64,000 bases of DNA from Mesorhizobium loti. GTDB lineage: Bacteria > Pseudomonadota > Alphaproteobacteria > Rhizobiales > Rhizobiaceae. Location of the stretch: contig AP017605.1 of the NCBI GenBank assembly GCA_002356515.1, positions 1,612,001 through 1,676,000 on the forward strand, written 5' to 3'. Below, piece after piece: positions 16,516-25,137 of this stretch (the stretch's first letter is position 1; every line of letters begins with the position of its first letter). Made by a program: the position numbers and the translations under genes. Under the pieces are notes generated by a model. It made no database searches, was not told the origin of the DNA, and saw nothing but the letters and a program-made list of their open reading frames with translations.

Positions 16516-17208
16516 ATGAGCCAGCACGGATACAAGCAGTTCTGTCCGCTATCGATGGCCGCCGAGGTGCTGTGCACCCGCTGGACGATGGTGCTGATGC
16601 GCGAATTGGTGGCCGGTTCGACCCGCTTCAACGATCTGCGCCGCGGCGTGCCCAAAATGTCGCCGACCCTTCTGTCGCAACGGCTGAAGGAGCTCGAGCT
16701 GGCCGGGATCGTCGAGCGTAAGGAGGTTCAGGGCGAGAAGGGGATCTTCGACTACCAGCTGACCGAGGCTGGCCGCGATTTGCGCCCCGTCGTCGAGGCG
16801 ATGGGTTTCTGGGGGCAGAAATGGGTCGAGTCCCGGCTGTCGCTCAAGAACCTCGATCCGTCGCTGCTGATGTGGGACATGCGGCGCAATCTGAACCCCT
16901 CGCCGCTCCCCGAAGGACGCACGGTGATACAATTCCTGTATCAGGACCTGCCGGCGTCCAAACGGTCATGGTGGCTGATCGTCGAAAAGCACGGCGAGGT
17001 CGACCTGTGCTGGTACGATCCGGGCTTCGATGTCGATCTCTACGTCTCGACCGACCTGCACACGATGACGGCGATCTGGATGGGATTGCTGACCGTCGAG
17101 AAGGCCGGCGCGAAGGTTTCCCTGACCGGCGACCAGGCGATCGGCAAGAAGATGCAGACCTGGCTCGGGCTCAGCCCGTTCGCGGTCGAGCCTAAACGCG
17201 CTGCATAG
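16516..17208 (+). CDS. HxlR-family regulator with C-terminal sterol-carrier-like domain
   Basis: A 230-residue protein. Residues 1-105 form the HxlR winged helix (CPLSMAAEVLCTRWTMVLMRELVAGSTRFNDLRRGVPKMSPTLLSQRLKEL). Residues 120-225 form an extra domain of SCP2-like character (VDLYVSTDLHTMTAIWMGLLTVEKAGAKVSLTGDQAIGKKMQTWLGLS), as in a known subgroup of HxlR regulators where it may bind a hydrophobic ligand. It is divergent from DUF1330. The SD GGGAGGAACGCC precedes the ATG. Confidence 0.87.
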   Translation: MSQHGYKQFCPLSMAAEVLCTRWTMVLMRELVAGSTRFNDLRRGVPKMSPTLLSQRLKELELAGIVERKEVQGEKGIFDYQLTEAGRDLRPVVEAMGFWGQKWVESRLSLKNLDPSLLMWDMRRNLNPSPLPEGRTVIQFLYQDLPASKRSWWLIVEKHGEVDLCWYDPGFDVDLYVSTDLHTMTAIWMGLLTVEKAGAKVSLTGDQAIGKKMQTWLGLSPFAVEPKRAA

Positions 17209-17249
17209 GAGCGCCCAGTGCGCATTTGCCTTGTCGGCCTGGCGGCGGC

Positions 17250-17648
17250 TCAGGCGCGCTTGCGCTCCCTATCATTCGCAAGGTGATAGGGTTGCACGAG
17301 GACTTCGGCAGGAATGTTCCATTCCTTGTTCAGCTTGAAGATCATATCCACGGTAAGGGCCCGCTTTCTGTTCAGCACCTCGGTTGCCCGAGGTGATGAC
17401 CCGATCACCTCAGCCAGAGCCTTTCGCGACAGGCTGAACAGTTGCATGTGCGACTGAATGGCTTCAACGGGATCGGGCGCTTCGATCGGGTAGTGCTTAT
17501 CCTCGTAAGCCTCGATCAGCGTTGCGAGAACATCGAAGCGGTCACCATCGAGAGAGCCGACCTCCGGCTCATGCTCGAAATATTTGGTGATTTCGACGAT
17601 CGCCCAATCATAATCGGCTTCGTTCTTAATGGGTCGAATATTCTCCAT
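17250..17648 (-). CDS. higA: HigA-type antitoxin (XRE/Cro helix-turn-helix)
   Basis: A 132-residue protein whose C-terminal half holds the HigA helix-turn-helix: FSLSRKALAEVIGSSPRATEVLNRKRALTVDMIFKLNKEWNIPAEVL. The N-terminal half (EVGSLDGDRFDVLATLIEAYEDKHYPIEAPDPVEAI) is the typical HigA dimerisation and toxin-binding region. It neutralises HigB and represses the pair. The start overlaps the toxin stop (TGATG), so translation is coupled. An in-frame GTG at 17651 is also possible. Confidence 0.9.
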   Translation of the reverse strand: MENIRPIKNEADYDWAIVEITKYFEHEPEVGSLDGDRFDVLATLIEAYEDKHYPIEAPDPVEAIQSHMQLFSLSRKALAEVIGSSPRATEVLNRKRALTVDMIFKLNKEWNIPAEVLVQPYHLANDRERKRA

Positions 17649-17944
17649 CACACCTTCTCCGGATCAATCTTGTCATACTCTTTGTGTGTTCCGACGAATT
17701 TGATCAGGACCCGGTGAAATTTGTAGGCCACGTGGACAATCAAGCGGTACTTGTTGCCGCCAATGTCGAAAATGACACGATTGTCACCCACGAAATCGAC
17801 TGTCGTTCCAAACGCATCCTTGATATCTGTCGGAGTCTTCCAGTCAGCATTGCTGACAGCCACATACCAAGCCGTCAAAGGAGCTTCGGCCTGATTGTGT
17901 TTGGCCCAAAAATCCTTCAGCGCTTTCTTGGCGATGATCTGCAT
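17648..17944 (-). CDS. higB: HigB-type mRNA-interferase toxin
   Basis: A 98-residue RelE-fold toxin: MQIIAKKALKDFWAKHNQAE, a central VDFVGDNRVIFDIGGNKYRLIVHVAYKFHRVLIKFVGTHKEYDKI typical of HigB proteins that cleave mRNA on the ribosome. The HigB-first gene order is canonical. A longer in-frame extension passes through the operator palindromes and is rejected. The pair is visibly more AT-rich than its neighbours, consistent with acquisition. Confidence 0.9.
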   Translation of the reverse strand: MQIIAKKALKDFWAKHNQAEAPLTAWYVAVSNADWKTPTDIKDAFGTTVDFVGDNRVIFDIGGNKYRLIVHVAYKFHRVLIKFVGTHKEYDKIDPEKV

Positions 17945-17960
17945 GTCTCGATATAGCAAC

Positions 17961-18002
17961 TTCCCAATTTGGGAACAAGAGGGAGTTTTCCCAATCTGGG
18001 AA
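17961..18002. promoter_or_regulatory. Twin palindromic operators upstream of higBA and ada
   Basis: Two 15-base palindromes, TTCCCAATTTGGGAA (17961-17975) and TTCCCAATCTGGGAA (17988-18002), lie 27 bases apart centre to centre, 17 bases upstream of higB. HigA proteins bind such inverted repeats for autorepression. They also lie 76 bases before the divergent ada start. Confidence 0.8.
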
Positions 18003-18077
18003 GAGCCCGTGCGAGGCATCCTGACAGTTGGCAGGAAACGGGTGGCGGGGCCGGCTTCCGACGGCTTCAATGCGGCC

Positions 18078-19193
18078 ATGTTCATCACCCTGGCCAGAGA
18101 CCTGAAATCCACTCCGCTGCCGGTCACTGATGACCCGCGTTGGGCGCGCATCGTCGTGCGCGATAAATCGGCGGACGGCGCATTCTGGTATTCGGTGGCG
18201 ACGACCGGCGTCTATTGCCGGCCTTCCTGCCCGTCGCGGCGCGCCAACCCCGCCAATGTCCAGCTGCACGACACGCTGGCTCAGGCGAAGGCGACCGGCT
18301 TCCGCGCCTGCCGGCGCTGCAAGCCGGATGGCCCCTCGCTCGAGGCCGGCAATGCCGCCATGGTCGCCGATGCCTGCCGCAGGATCGAACACAGCGAGGA
18401 AGAGCCCTCGCTCGCCGAACTGGCTGGTGCCGCCGGCCGCAGCGCCGGCTATTTCCACCGCGTCTTCAAGGCGATCACCGGGCTGACGCCGAAAGACTAT
18501 GCCGCGGCGCACCGCGCCGCCCGAGTCCGCCAGGGCCTCGAGGACGGCGCCAGCGTGACGGCGGCGATCTACGATGCCGGCTTCAATTCGAGCGGGCGCT
18601 TCTACGAGAAGTCCACCGGCATGCTCGGCATGACGCCGACGCGCTACCGCGCCGGTGGCGCCAACGAGGACATACGCTTCGCCGTCGGCGAGACCACGCT
18701 CGGCGCCATACTGGTCGCGTCGAGCCGCAAGGGCGTCGCCTCGATCCTGCTCGGCGACGATCCGGACGCGCTGGTGCGCGACCTGCAGGACCGTTTCCCC
18801 AAGGCGCGGCTGATCGGCGGCGACCGCGACTATGAGGCGCTGGTCGCCCGCGTCGTCGGCTTTGCCGAGGCCCCACAGCTCGGTCTCGACCTGCCGCTCG
18901 ACGTGCGCGGCACCGCCTTCCAGCAGCGCGTCTGGCAGGCGCTGCGCGATATCCCGGTCGGCGGCACGGTGTCCTATGCCGAGATCGCCGAGCGCATCGG
19001 CACGCCGAAGGCAACCCGCGCCATCGCCGCCGCCTGCGCCGCCAACGCCCATGCGGTCGCCATTCCCTGCCACCGCGTGATCCGGAAGGACGGCGCCCTG
19101 TCCGGCTATGCCTGGGGCGCCGAGCGCAAGCGCGCGCTGCTCCACCGCGAGGCCGGAGGGTCGGCGAAGACCTACCGGTCCTCGCGGGCCTGA
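18078..19193 (+). CDS. ada: Ada: bifunctional methylphosphotriester/O6-methylguanine methyltransferase and activator
   Basis: A 371-residue protein with the three Ada parts: the N-terminal zinc domain with Cys47, Cys51, Cys78 and Cys81 (VYCRPSC, ACRRC), which accepts methyl from phosphotriesters; an AraC-type helix-turn-helix (about 90-185); and the methyltransferase domain ending in IPCHRV with acceptor Cys331. Once methylated it activates alkylation-repair genes. The ATG at 18078 fits the usual length; the 183-base upstream extension runs through the operator region. A 72-residue gene, ogt and an oxygenase follow on the same strand. Confidence 0.95.
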   Translation: MFITLARDLKSTPLPVTDDPRWARIVVRDKSADGAFWYSVATTGVYCRPSCPSRRANPANVQLHDTLAQAKATGFRACRRCKPDGPSLEAGNAAMVADACRRIEHSEEEPSLAELAGAAGRSAGYFHRVFKAITGLTPKDYAAAHRAARVRQGLEDGASVTAAIYDAGFNSSGRFYEKSTGMLGMTPTRYRAGGANEDIRFAVGETTLGAILVASSRKGVASILLGDDPDALVRDLQDRFPKARLIGGDRDYEALVARVVGFAEAPQLGLDLPLDVRGTAFQQRVWQALRDIPVGGTVSYAEIAERIGTPKATRAIAAACAANAHAVAIPCHRVIRKDGALSGYAWGAERKRALLHREAGGSAKTYRSSRA

Positions 19194-19205
19194 CGAGGAC
19201 CGGTG

Positions 19206-19424
19206 ATGCGCACGATGGCAAGGTCTTCCGCCGCCGGTGCGAACAGCCAGATCGCCAACGGTGCCGCCATCGACGCGAAGTCGCAGGTCTTGGCCGCAAT
19301 CGGTGAGCTGGTCGATGGTGGCAAGGCCGAGTGGAGCCGCACCGCGACGGGTGAGGTTGAATTGCGGCTGGTGAGTGGGGAGGTGTTCCTGCTGGGTGAG
19401 GCCACCGTCACGCGTGTCGCATAG
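19206..19424 (+). CDS. Small hypothetical protein in the alkylation-repair group (72 aa)
   Basis: Starts 12 bases after ada with GAGG 8 bases upstream of the ATG, so it is probably in the ada operon. The sequence has an Ala-rich helix (IDAKSQVLAAIGELVDGGKAEW) and a small beta unit (VELRLVSGEVFLLGEATVTRVA) and no known motif. It may be a small accessory or binding protein, but that is not shown. Confidence 0.65.
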   Translation: MRTMARSSAAGANSQIANGAAIDAKSQVLAAIGELVDGGKAEWSRTATGEVELRLVSGEVFLLGEATVTRVA

Positions 19425-19438
19425 GCACGCTCGGCACC

Positions 19439-19605
19439 CTACGGCGCCCCCTCTGTCCTGCCGGACATCCTCCCCCACGAGGGGGAGATCGCTATCATCG
19501 CGGCCTTCGCAAATTTTCAACTTCGCGGGAAGAGCGGGGCGCCAAAGCCGCCAATTTCCCCACCTGTGGGGGAGATGTCCGGCAGGACAGAGGGGGGCGC
19601 CGTAG
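19439..19605. repeat. Palindromic intergenic element (MITE-like), copy 1
   Basis: A 167-base element bounded by near-perfect 30-base inverted repeats: CTACGGCGCCCCCTCTGTCC at the left and its complement at the right, each continuing through TGCCGGACAT. Inner stems are built from CTCCCCC/GGGGGAG. It encodes nothing. Related copies occur at 25101 (split), 51427 and 54197. It separates the ada pair from ogt. Confidence 0.88.
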
Positions 19606-19715
19606 AGCACCTACCTTCGCGTCGTTCAAACACAAATCCTGAATTTGAAAGCAAGCATCGGAGTGAGAGGCGGCCTGCATCTGGCTAGGGTTCAGTCACA
19701 ACAAGGAGTGAGACA

Positions 19716-20270
19716 ATGAACCTCATGCAAACCCACATGCCGGCGACAGCCCCAAAGGCAGCCGCCCTCAACACCATCACCTACGCCATCGGCCAATCCG
19801 CGATAGGTAAAATCCTGGCGGCGCGCAGCCATATCGGCGTCTGCGCCATCCTGATCGGCTCCGACGCCGAAGCGCTGGAGCAGGATCTCGCCAGCCGCTT
19901 CCCCGGCAAGGTGCTGGTCGAAGACAAGGCCGCCCTGTGTGACGATCTCGCGGCGATAGCCCGCTTCATCGAAACCCCCGGCGCAGGCCTCGACCTGCCG
20001 CTCGACATGCACCACGGCACGCCGTTCCAGCAACGTGTGTGGGAGGTGTTGCGCGCCATCCCCTGCGGCGCCACCATCACCTACACCGCGCTTGCCCGGC
20101 ACCTTGGCCAACCGAGCGGCGCTCGTGCCGTGGCGACCGCCTGCGCCGCCAACGCCATCGCGCTCGGCATTCCCTGCCACCGCGTTGTCCGAACCGACGG
20201 CACGCTGTCGGGCTACCGCTGGGGCATCGAGCGCAAGCGCGCCTTGCTGGATAAGGAGGCCCAGATATGA
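19716..20270 (+). CDS. ogt: Methylated-DNA-[protein]-cysteine S-methyltransferase
   Basis: A 184-residue suicide enzyme that removes methyl or alkyl groups from O6 of guanine. The C-terminal domain carries GTPFQQRVWEVLRAIPCGATITY, then the acceptor motif IPCHRVVR with Cys154 and SGYRWG, very like the Ada C-terminus at 18900-19170. AAGGAG lies 8 bases upstream of the ATG. The stop overlaps the next gene (ATGA), so the two are coupled. Confidence 0.93.
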   Translation: MNLMQTHMPATAPKAAALNTITYAIGQSAIGKILAARSHIGVCAILIGSDAEALEQDLASRFPGKVLVEDKAALCDDLAAIARFIETPGAGLDLPLDMHHGTPFQQRVWEVLRAIPCGATITYTALARHLGQPSGARAVATACAANAIALGIPCHRVVRTDGTLSGYRWGIERKRALLDKEAQI

Positions 20271-21010
20271 ACGCCCATGCCAGGGTTGCCGCATCTGCGG
20301 TGGAAGCCGCCGAGACACGCGTCGGCGCTTACGAGTGGCCGGCGCTGGCCGCCGAACTCGACGGTTTCGGCTGCGCGGTGATGCAAAAGCTGCTTTCCCC
20401 CGAAGAGTGCCGGCGGATCGCCGGCCTCTACCCCCAGGAGCAGCATTTCCGCAGCCATGTCCACATGGCCAGGCACGGTTTCGGCAAAGGCGAATACCGC
20501 TACTTCCGCTATCCCTTGCCGGACCTCATCGGCGGCCTGCGCAGCGCGCTTTATCCCCGGCTGGCCGAGGTCGCCAATCGCTGGAACGAGCGCATGGGCA
20601 TCGCCCTGCGCTACCCCGCGACGCATGCCGAGTTTCTCGACCAGTGCCATGAAGCCGGCCAGGTCAGGCCGACGCCGCTTCTGCTGCAATATGTGCCCGG
20701 CGACTTCAACTGCCTGCACCAGGATCTCTATGGCGACCTCGCCTTTCCCCTGCAGGTGGCGATCCTGCTCTCCGAGCCGGGTGAGGATTTCACCGGTGGC
20801 GAATTCGCGCTGACCGAGCAGCGGCCGCGCATGCAGAGCCGGGTCGAGGTGGTGCCGTTGCGCCAGGGCGACGCGGTGGCCTTCGCCGTCCACAACCGGC
20901 CGGTGAAGGGAACCAGGGGCAATTACCGCGTCAATCTGCGCCACGGCGTCAGCCGCCTGCGCTCAGGCATACGCCACACGCTCGGCATCATTTTTCACGA
21001 CGCGAAGTGA
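20267..21010 (+). CDS. 2-Oxoglutarate/Fe(II)-dependent dioxygenase, alkylation-repair associated
   Basis: A 247-residue double-stranded beta-helix oxygenase. The iron ligands are His151 and Asp153 (CLHQDL) and His226 (RHGVS), with Arg236 placed to bind 2-oxoglutarate. It is coupled to ogt by a four-base overlap, which suggests an AlkB-like role in oxidative dealkylation, but the sequence lacks the AlkB nucleotide lid and the C-terminal RxxxxxR signature. It is closer to prolyl-hydroxylase-type folds. Repair of DNA, RNA or a protein substrate are all open. Confidence 0.85.
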   Translation: MNAHARVAASAVEAAETRVGAYEWPALAAELDGFGCAVMQKLLSPEECRRIAGLYPQEQHFRSHVHMARHGFGKGEYRYFRYPLPDLIGGLRSALYPRLAEVANRWNERMGIALRYPATHAEFLDQCHEAGQVRPTPLLLQYVPGDFNCLHQDLYGDLAFPLQVAILLSEPGEDFTGGEFALTEQRPRMQSRVEVVPLRQGDAVAFAVHNRPVKGTRGNYRVNLRHGVSRLRSGIRHTLGIIFHDAK

Positions 21011-21018
21011 GTGCCGGC

Positions 21019-21921
21019 TCACGCCTCCCAATAGGGCGGATCGCCAAAGGCATTGCGTAGCCATGCGGTAAGTGCGCGCAGTTTGGCGGATCCGCGCCTG
21101 TCCTCGGGACAGGCGATATAGAGGCTGGCCCCTTCAGGCTCGGCACCGACATCGACGACCGTCAACCGCTTGTCGGCGATCTCGGTCCGGATGAAGTAGG
21201 CGGGGAGCAGCGCCAGGCCGAGGCCGGCAAGTGCTGCGTCGCGCATCAAAATCCCATTGTTGACGCGCAGCGCGGTTTCCGGGCGGATCGTCACCAGCCG
21301 CCGCGAAATCTTGAACCGCCAGTCGGCGGCACCCCGGATGGAATAGATGATGCCCTTGTGGCGTTTCAGCTCGTCGGTGTTTGCCGGCAGTCCGAAGCGC
21401 TCGATATAGTCCGGTGAGGCCACGAGGAAGCGACGGCTGGAAGCCAGCTTCCTGACGATGACAGGTCCGTCATCGACGACCGGCCCGTGACGCACAATGG
21501 CATCGTAGCCATCGGCCACCACGTTGACGAAACGGTCGTCGACATCAAGCGTCAGTTCGATCCCCGGGTGCCTGGCCAGGAAGCCGTAGAGCGCCGGGCC
21601 GAGATGGAGGATGCCGAAACTGGTCGGCGCCGATATTCTGAGCGGTCCAGCGAGGTCGCCGCGATGTTCGGCGATCTCGGCGCGGGCATCGGTCACCTCC
21701 TGCATGATGCGCTTGGCGCGCTCGTAAAAACCGCGCCCCGCTTCGGTGATGGAGAGCTTGCGGGTGGTGCGGTCCAGCAGCCTTGCGCCAAGGCTGCGCT
21801 CGAGCTCCGACAGCCGCTCGCTGATGACGGACTTGGACAGGTTCATGCGCCTGGCCGCTTCGGTGATCGAACCGGATTCCGCGACGGCGACAAAGGCGGC
21901 GGCGGATTCGAGCTTCAACAT
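21019..21921 (-). CDS. LysR-family transcriptional regulator
   Basis: A 300-residue LysR protein. The N-terminal helix-turn-helix is AAFVAVAESGSITEAARRMNLSKSVISERLSELERSLGARLLDRT, and the rest is the periplasmic-binding-like effector domain. It is divergent from the alpha/beta hydrolase gene at 22043, which is the likely target. The ligand is unknown. Confidence 0.92.
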   Translation of the reverse strand: MLKLESAAAFVAVAESGSITEAARRMNLSKSVISERLSELERSLGARLLDRTTRKLSITEAGRGFYERAKRIMQEVTDARAEIAEHRGDLAGPLRISAPTSFGILHLGPALYGFLARHPGIELTLDVDDRFVNVVADGYDAIVRHGPVVDDGPVIVRKLASSRRFLVASPDYIERFGLPANTDELKRHKGIIYSIRGAADWRFKISRRLVTIRPETALRVNNGILMRDAALAGLGLALLPAYFIRTEIADKRLTVVDVGAEPEGASLYIACPEDRRGSAKLRALTAWLRNAFGDPPYWEA

Positions 21922-22042
21922 TGTTCGGTTTTCCCGAATTCACAATCAGGCGACCGACGCCTAACGAAATCAAGGGCATGGTGCCATAGTCGAAAAGGCC
22001 GCGATATGGCGGCGGCAGAATAAAAGCTCGGGGTAATGCATC

Positions 22043-22957
22043 ATGTTTCGTTCCTTGGTTATCGTGCTTGGTCTGCTGTCACTCGCCGCTCCGGCCTCCG
22101 CGCGCGTGACCCCGTTTCCGACCGGCTTCAAGACGCAGTCGATCGAGACCAACGGCACCAAGCTTTATGTGCGCGTTGGCGGACAAGGACCGGCTGTCGT
22201 GCTGCTGCACGGCTTCGCCGATACCGGCGACATGTGGGCACAGGCGGCGATAAAGCTGATGAAGGATCACACGGTGATCGTGCCGGATCTGCGCGGCATG
22301 GGCCTTTCGGCGCATCCGGACAGCGGCTACACCAAGAAGAGCCAGGCGGCCGACATCGCTGGCGTGATGGACGCGCTGAAGATCGACAAGGCCGACCTGG
22401 TGACGCACGACATCGGCAACATGGTCGGCTATGCGCTGGCCGCGCAATATCCCAAGCGCATCACGAAATGGGTCGTCATCGACGCACCGCTGCCGGGCAT
22501 AGGCGACTGGGACAAGATCAAGCAAAGCCCGCTGCTCTGGCACTTCAACTTCCGCGGCCCCGACATGGAGCGGCTGGTCGCTGGCCGCGAGCGCATCTAT
22601 CTCGACCGCTTCTACAACGAACTGTCGGCCGACCCGAAGAAGATCGACGAGGCGACGCGCGTCCACTACGCGAAACTCTATGCGCGGCCGCATGCCATGC
22701 ATGACGCCTTCGAGCAGTTCAAGGCATTCGACCAGGACGCCATCGACAACCAGGCAATGCTTGCCACCGGCGGCAAATTGCCCATGCCGGTGCTGGCAGT
22801 CGGCGCGGAGAAATCGGCAGGCACGACACAGGCCGACACCCTGCGCTTCGTCGCGTCGGACGTGACCGGCGCCATCGTGCCCGCATCCGGTCATTGGATC
22901 ATGGAGGAAAACCCGGACGCCACGGTCAAGCTCATCACCGATTTCCTCGCCAGATAA
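22043..22957 (+). CDS. Exported alpha/beta hydrolase of epoxide-hydrolase type
   Basis: A 304-residue protein with a signal peptide (MFRSLVIVLGLLSLAAPASA). The HGF oxyanion motif (VVLLHGFADTGDMW), the nucleophile elbow VTHDIGNMVG with Asp in place of Ser, and the C-terminal ASGHWIMEE histidine place it with epoxide hydrolases and haloalkane dehalogenases. Asp-nucleophile enzymes hydrolyse epoxides or C-halogen bonds through an ester intermediate. Its divergent LysR neighbour probably controls it. Confidence 0.87.
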   Translation: MFRSLVIVLGLLSLAAPASARVTPFPTGFKTQSIETNGTKLYVRVGGQGPAVVLLHGFADTGDMWAQAAIKLMKDHTVIVPDLRGMGLSAHPDSGYTKKSQAADIAGVMDALKIDKADLVTHDIGNMVGYALAAQYPKRITKWVVIDAPLPGIGDWDKIKQSPLLWHFNFRGPDMERLVAGRERIYLDRFYNELSADPKKIDEATRVHYAKLYARPHAMHDAFEQFKAFDQDAIDNQAMLATGGKLPMPVLAVGAEKSAGTTQADTLRFVASDVTGAIVPASGHWIMEENPDATVKLITDFLAR

Positions 22958-23028
22958 CCGCGCGAAGTGGCCGATATTGTTCTGGCGGCCGCGAACTTGG
23001 TGAAAGAGGACGCCGCCAGACAAATCCA

Positions 23029-23958
23029 TCAGCCGTCGGCGGCGATCATGTCCAGGATCCAGGGGCACGCATAATAGTCGGCGATGCGATCGATGACACC
23101 GCCCTGCGCATGTATCCGCACGAGATAGGCCGGCCGCCATTCCCCGCCACGCCGCCTGTCGACGACCAGTACCGCCTCCCCTTCGATCGCATCTGGCCGC
23201 ATGCGCCAGGGCTCGCCGCGCTCATATTCGACGAAATAGGGCGAGCGGGAGAGCAGGCCATTGTAGCAGTCCGAAACCCGCAGCCGGGCATCGGCGCTGG
23301 TCAGCGCCCGCACCCCGTCCCAGTCCCTGGCATTGAAGAGTTCGACATAGCGGCCGAGCAGCCGCTCCAGTTCGGGATCGTGTGCGGGTGCCGCGGCCGG
23401 CTGCGCCGGTAGAGCGGCGAGCTTGGCGCGGCCGCGATTGAGCGCCGATTTGACGCCACCGGTTGTCGAGCCGACCAGGTCGGCGATCTCGTCGAGCGAA
23501 TGGTCGAAGACATCCTTGAGCAGCACGCAGGCGCGCTCCTTCGGCGGCAAGTGCACCACCAGCCGCTCGATGGCGCGGCCGGCACCCGGGCCGGCGGGTT
23601 CGACGGGCAGCACGATCTCATCCCCGGCATAGCCTGCCTCGGCCTTGAGCCGCGTGCGGCGGTTGCGGATGAAGTCGATGCAGCGATTGTGAGCGATGCG
23701 GAACAGCCACGGTCGCAAGGCCTGCGCATCGTCGAGCAGCCCGATCTTGCGATAGGCCTCGAACAAAGCCTCCTGCATGATGTCTTCACCGTCGAGCGCC
23801 GAGCCGGTCATGCGCGCGCAATAGCGGTGCAGGCGGACGCGCAAATGCGAGACCGTCTCCAGGAACGCCCTGTAGCGCAGGTCGAACAGGCCTTCGGGAT
23901 CGAGGCGCAGCTCCATGCCTTGCCTCGTTTCAGGGGAATTGCGGATCTGCTGGTTCAT
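23029..23958 (-). CDS. ECF sigma factor with C-terminal SnoaL-like domain
   Basis: A 309-residue sigma factor. Region 2 is visible at DGEDIMQEALFEAYRKIGLL and LRPWLFRIAHNRCIDFIRNRR, and region 4 at LPPKERACVLLKDVFDHSLDEIADLVGSTTGGVKSALNRGRAKL. The last 110 residues (ELERLLGRYVELFNARDWDGVRALTSADARLRVSD) form an NTF2/SnoaL-like domain as in SigJ/ECF41-type sigma factors, where it regulates activity without a separate anti-sigma. It is downstream of, and on the same strand as, the hydrolase gene at 24026. Confidence 0.9.
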   Translation of the reverse strand: MNQQIRNSPETRQGMELRLDPEGLFDLRYRAFLETVSHLRVRLHRYCARMTGSALDGEDIMQEALFEAYRKIGLLDDAQALRPWLFRIAHNRCIDFIRNRRTRLKAEAGYAGDEIVLPVEPAGPGAGRAIERLVVHLPPKERACVLLKDVFDHSLDEIADLVGSTTGGVKSALNRGRAKLAALPAQPAAAPAHDPELERLLGRYVELFNARDWDGVRALTSADARLRVSDCYNGLLSRSPYFVEYERGEPWRMRPDAIEGEAVLVVDRRRGGEWRPAYLVRIHAQGGVIDRIADYYACPWILDMIAADG

Positions 23959-24025
23959 CACAGCACGTGGCTCGGCGTTGCCACAGCATCGCGCAAGCGC
24001 CGCGCATCCACAAGCCGGCCCATTG

Positions 24026-24967
24026 TCACGCCGCCCTGTTGTCGGCGACATTGTCGCCAGCATCCGGCAGGCCCAACCTCGGCCGCACCCAGGCGGCGAA
24101 GCGGCCGATCGCATCGTCGGCTTCCGGCGCCTTGCCGGCCATCATCTGGAAGGAGTGCAGCATGTCGTCGAAGACGTCGAGACGCGCCTCGACGCCAGCC
24201 TGCCGCGCGCGTTCGGCGAACATGCGGCTTTCGTCGACCAGCGTCTCGTCGGCGCCGACCTGCAGGAAGACGGGCGGAAAGCCGCTCAAATCGGCATAGA
24301 GCGGGCTGACCTCCGAATCGAGCCGGTCGCGGTCGCCGATGAAGTTGGTCACCAGCCAGTCGACACCCCCCTTGGCGAAGAAGGGATCCTTTTCGCGGTT
24401 GGTTTCGTAGCTGGCAGCGGTCAGCGCCATGTCGAACCAGCCGGACATCATCAGCGTGGCGGCCGGCAGCGGTCGACCTTGCGCGCGCAGCCGCTGCAGG
24501 ACGCCATAGGTCAACACCGCGCCGCAGGAATCTGCGGCCAGCGCAATAAGCCTGGTATCGAAACCCTGGTCGACGAGCCAGTTCCAGGCTGCCATCGCCG
24601 CCTCGAGCTGGGCCGGATACTTGCCTTGGTTCGCCAGGGGATAGCCATAGAGCAAGGCCCGGCAGCCGACGGCCTTGGCCAGATGGCCGACCAGCTTGCG
24701 ATGCGTGTAGATCGAGCCGCCGAGGAAGCCGCCGCCATGCGCATAAAACAGCACGCGCCGCTCGTCAGCGCCCTTCGGCACGATCCATAGCGCGGGCACG
24801 CCGCCGGCATCGACCTCGATATAATCGACGCCGCCGGGTTCGCCGGTCAGCGCCGTCCAACTGGCATCGTTGAACTCGACGAACGCCTGCGGGCTGGACA
24901 TCTTGCCCGCATTGGCGGCGATCGCCGCGTAGTGGTTCCTGTTTGCTTCGCTCTCAATGCTCGCCAT
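24026..24967 (-). CDS. Alpha/beta hydrolase of the hormone-sensitive lipase group
   Basis: A 313-residue esterase-type protein: HGGGF oxyanion motif (about 76-80), nucleophile elbow AADSCGA (the usual GDSAGG with Cys replacing Ala and Ala replacing the first Gly), the acid in QVGADETLVDE and the histidine in DMLHSFQMM. It probably hydrolyses short acyl esters. It lies 67 bases upstream of the ECF sigma gene on the same strand, and such sigma factors often sit beside the enzyme genes they regulate. Confidence 0.87.
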   Translation of the reverse strand: MASIESEANRNHYAAIAANAGKMSSPQAFVEFNDASWTALTGEPGGVDYIEVDAGGVPALWIVPKGADERRVLFYAHGGGFLGGSIYTHRKLVGHLAKAVGCRALLYGYPLANQGKYPAQLEAAMAAWNWLVDQGFDTRLIALAADSCGAVLTYGVLQRLRAQGRPLPAATLMMSGWFDMALTAASYETNREKDPFFAKGGVDWLVTNFIGDRDRLDSEVSPLYADLSGFPPVFLQVGADETLVDESRMFAERARQAGVEARLDVFDDMLHSFQMMAGKAPEADDAIGRFAAWVRPRLGLPDAGDNVADNRAA

Positions 24968-25100
24968 GATGCTCTCCTGGGGTTACGGATCGCGGATAGC
25001 GACCTTCCAAGCCAGAGACGAATGGGCTGATCAAAAGGATACGTGGCTGCGCTGTTTTTTTGGATGGCTCGCCTCTGAAGGCCAAGGCCGGCGGGACAGC

Positions 25101-25136
25101 ACCCCCTCTGTCCTACCGGACATCTCCCCCGCAAGG
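25101..25136. repeat. Left part of palindromic element copy 2, interrupted by the insertion sequence
   Basis: The left arm (CCCCCTCTGTCCTACCGGAC and following CTCCCCCGCAAGG) stops abruptly at the insertion sequence and resumes at 26292. Confidence 0.85.
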
Positions 25137-25137
25137 G

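Noticed and set aside
17895..18077. N-terminal extension of Ada
   Set aside because: It runs through the HigA operator palindromes, and the family starts at 18078.
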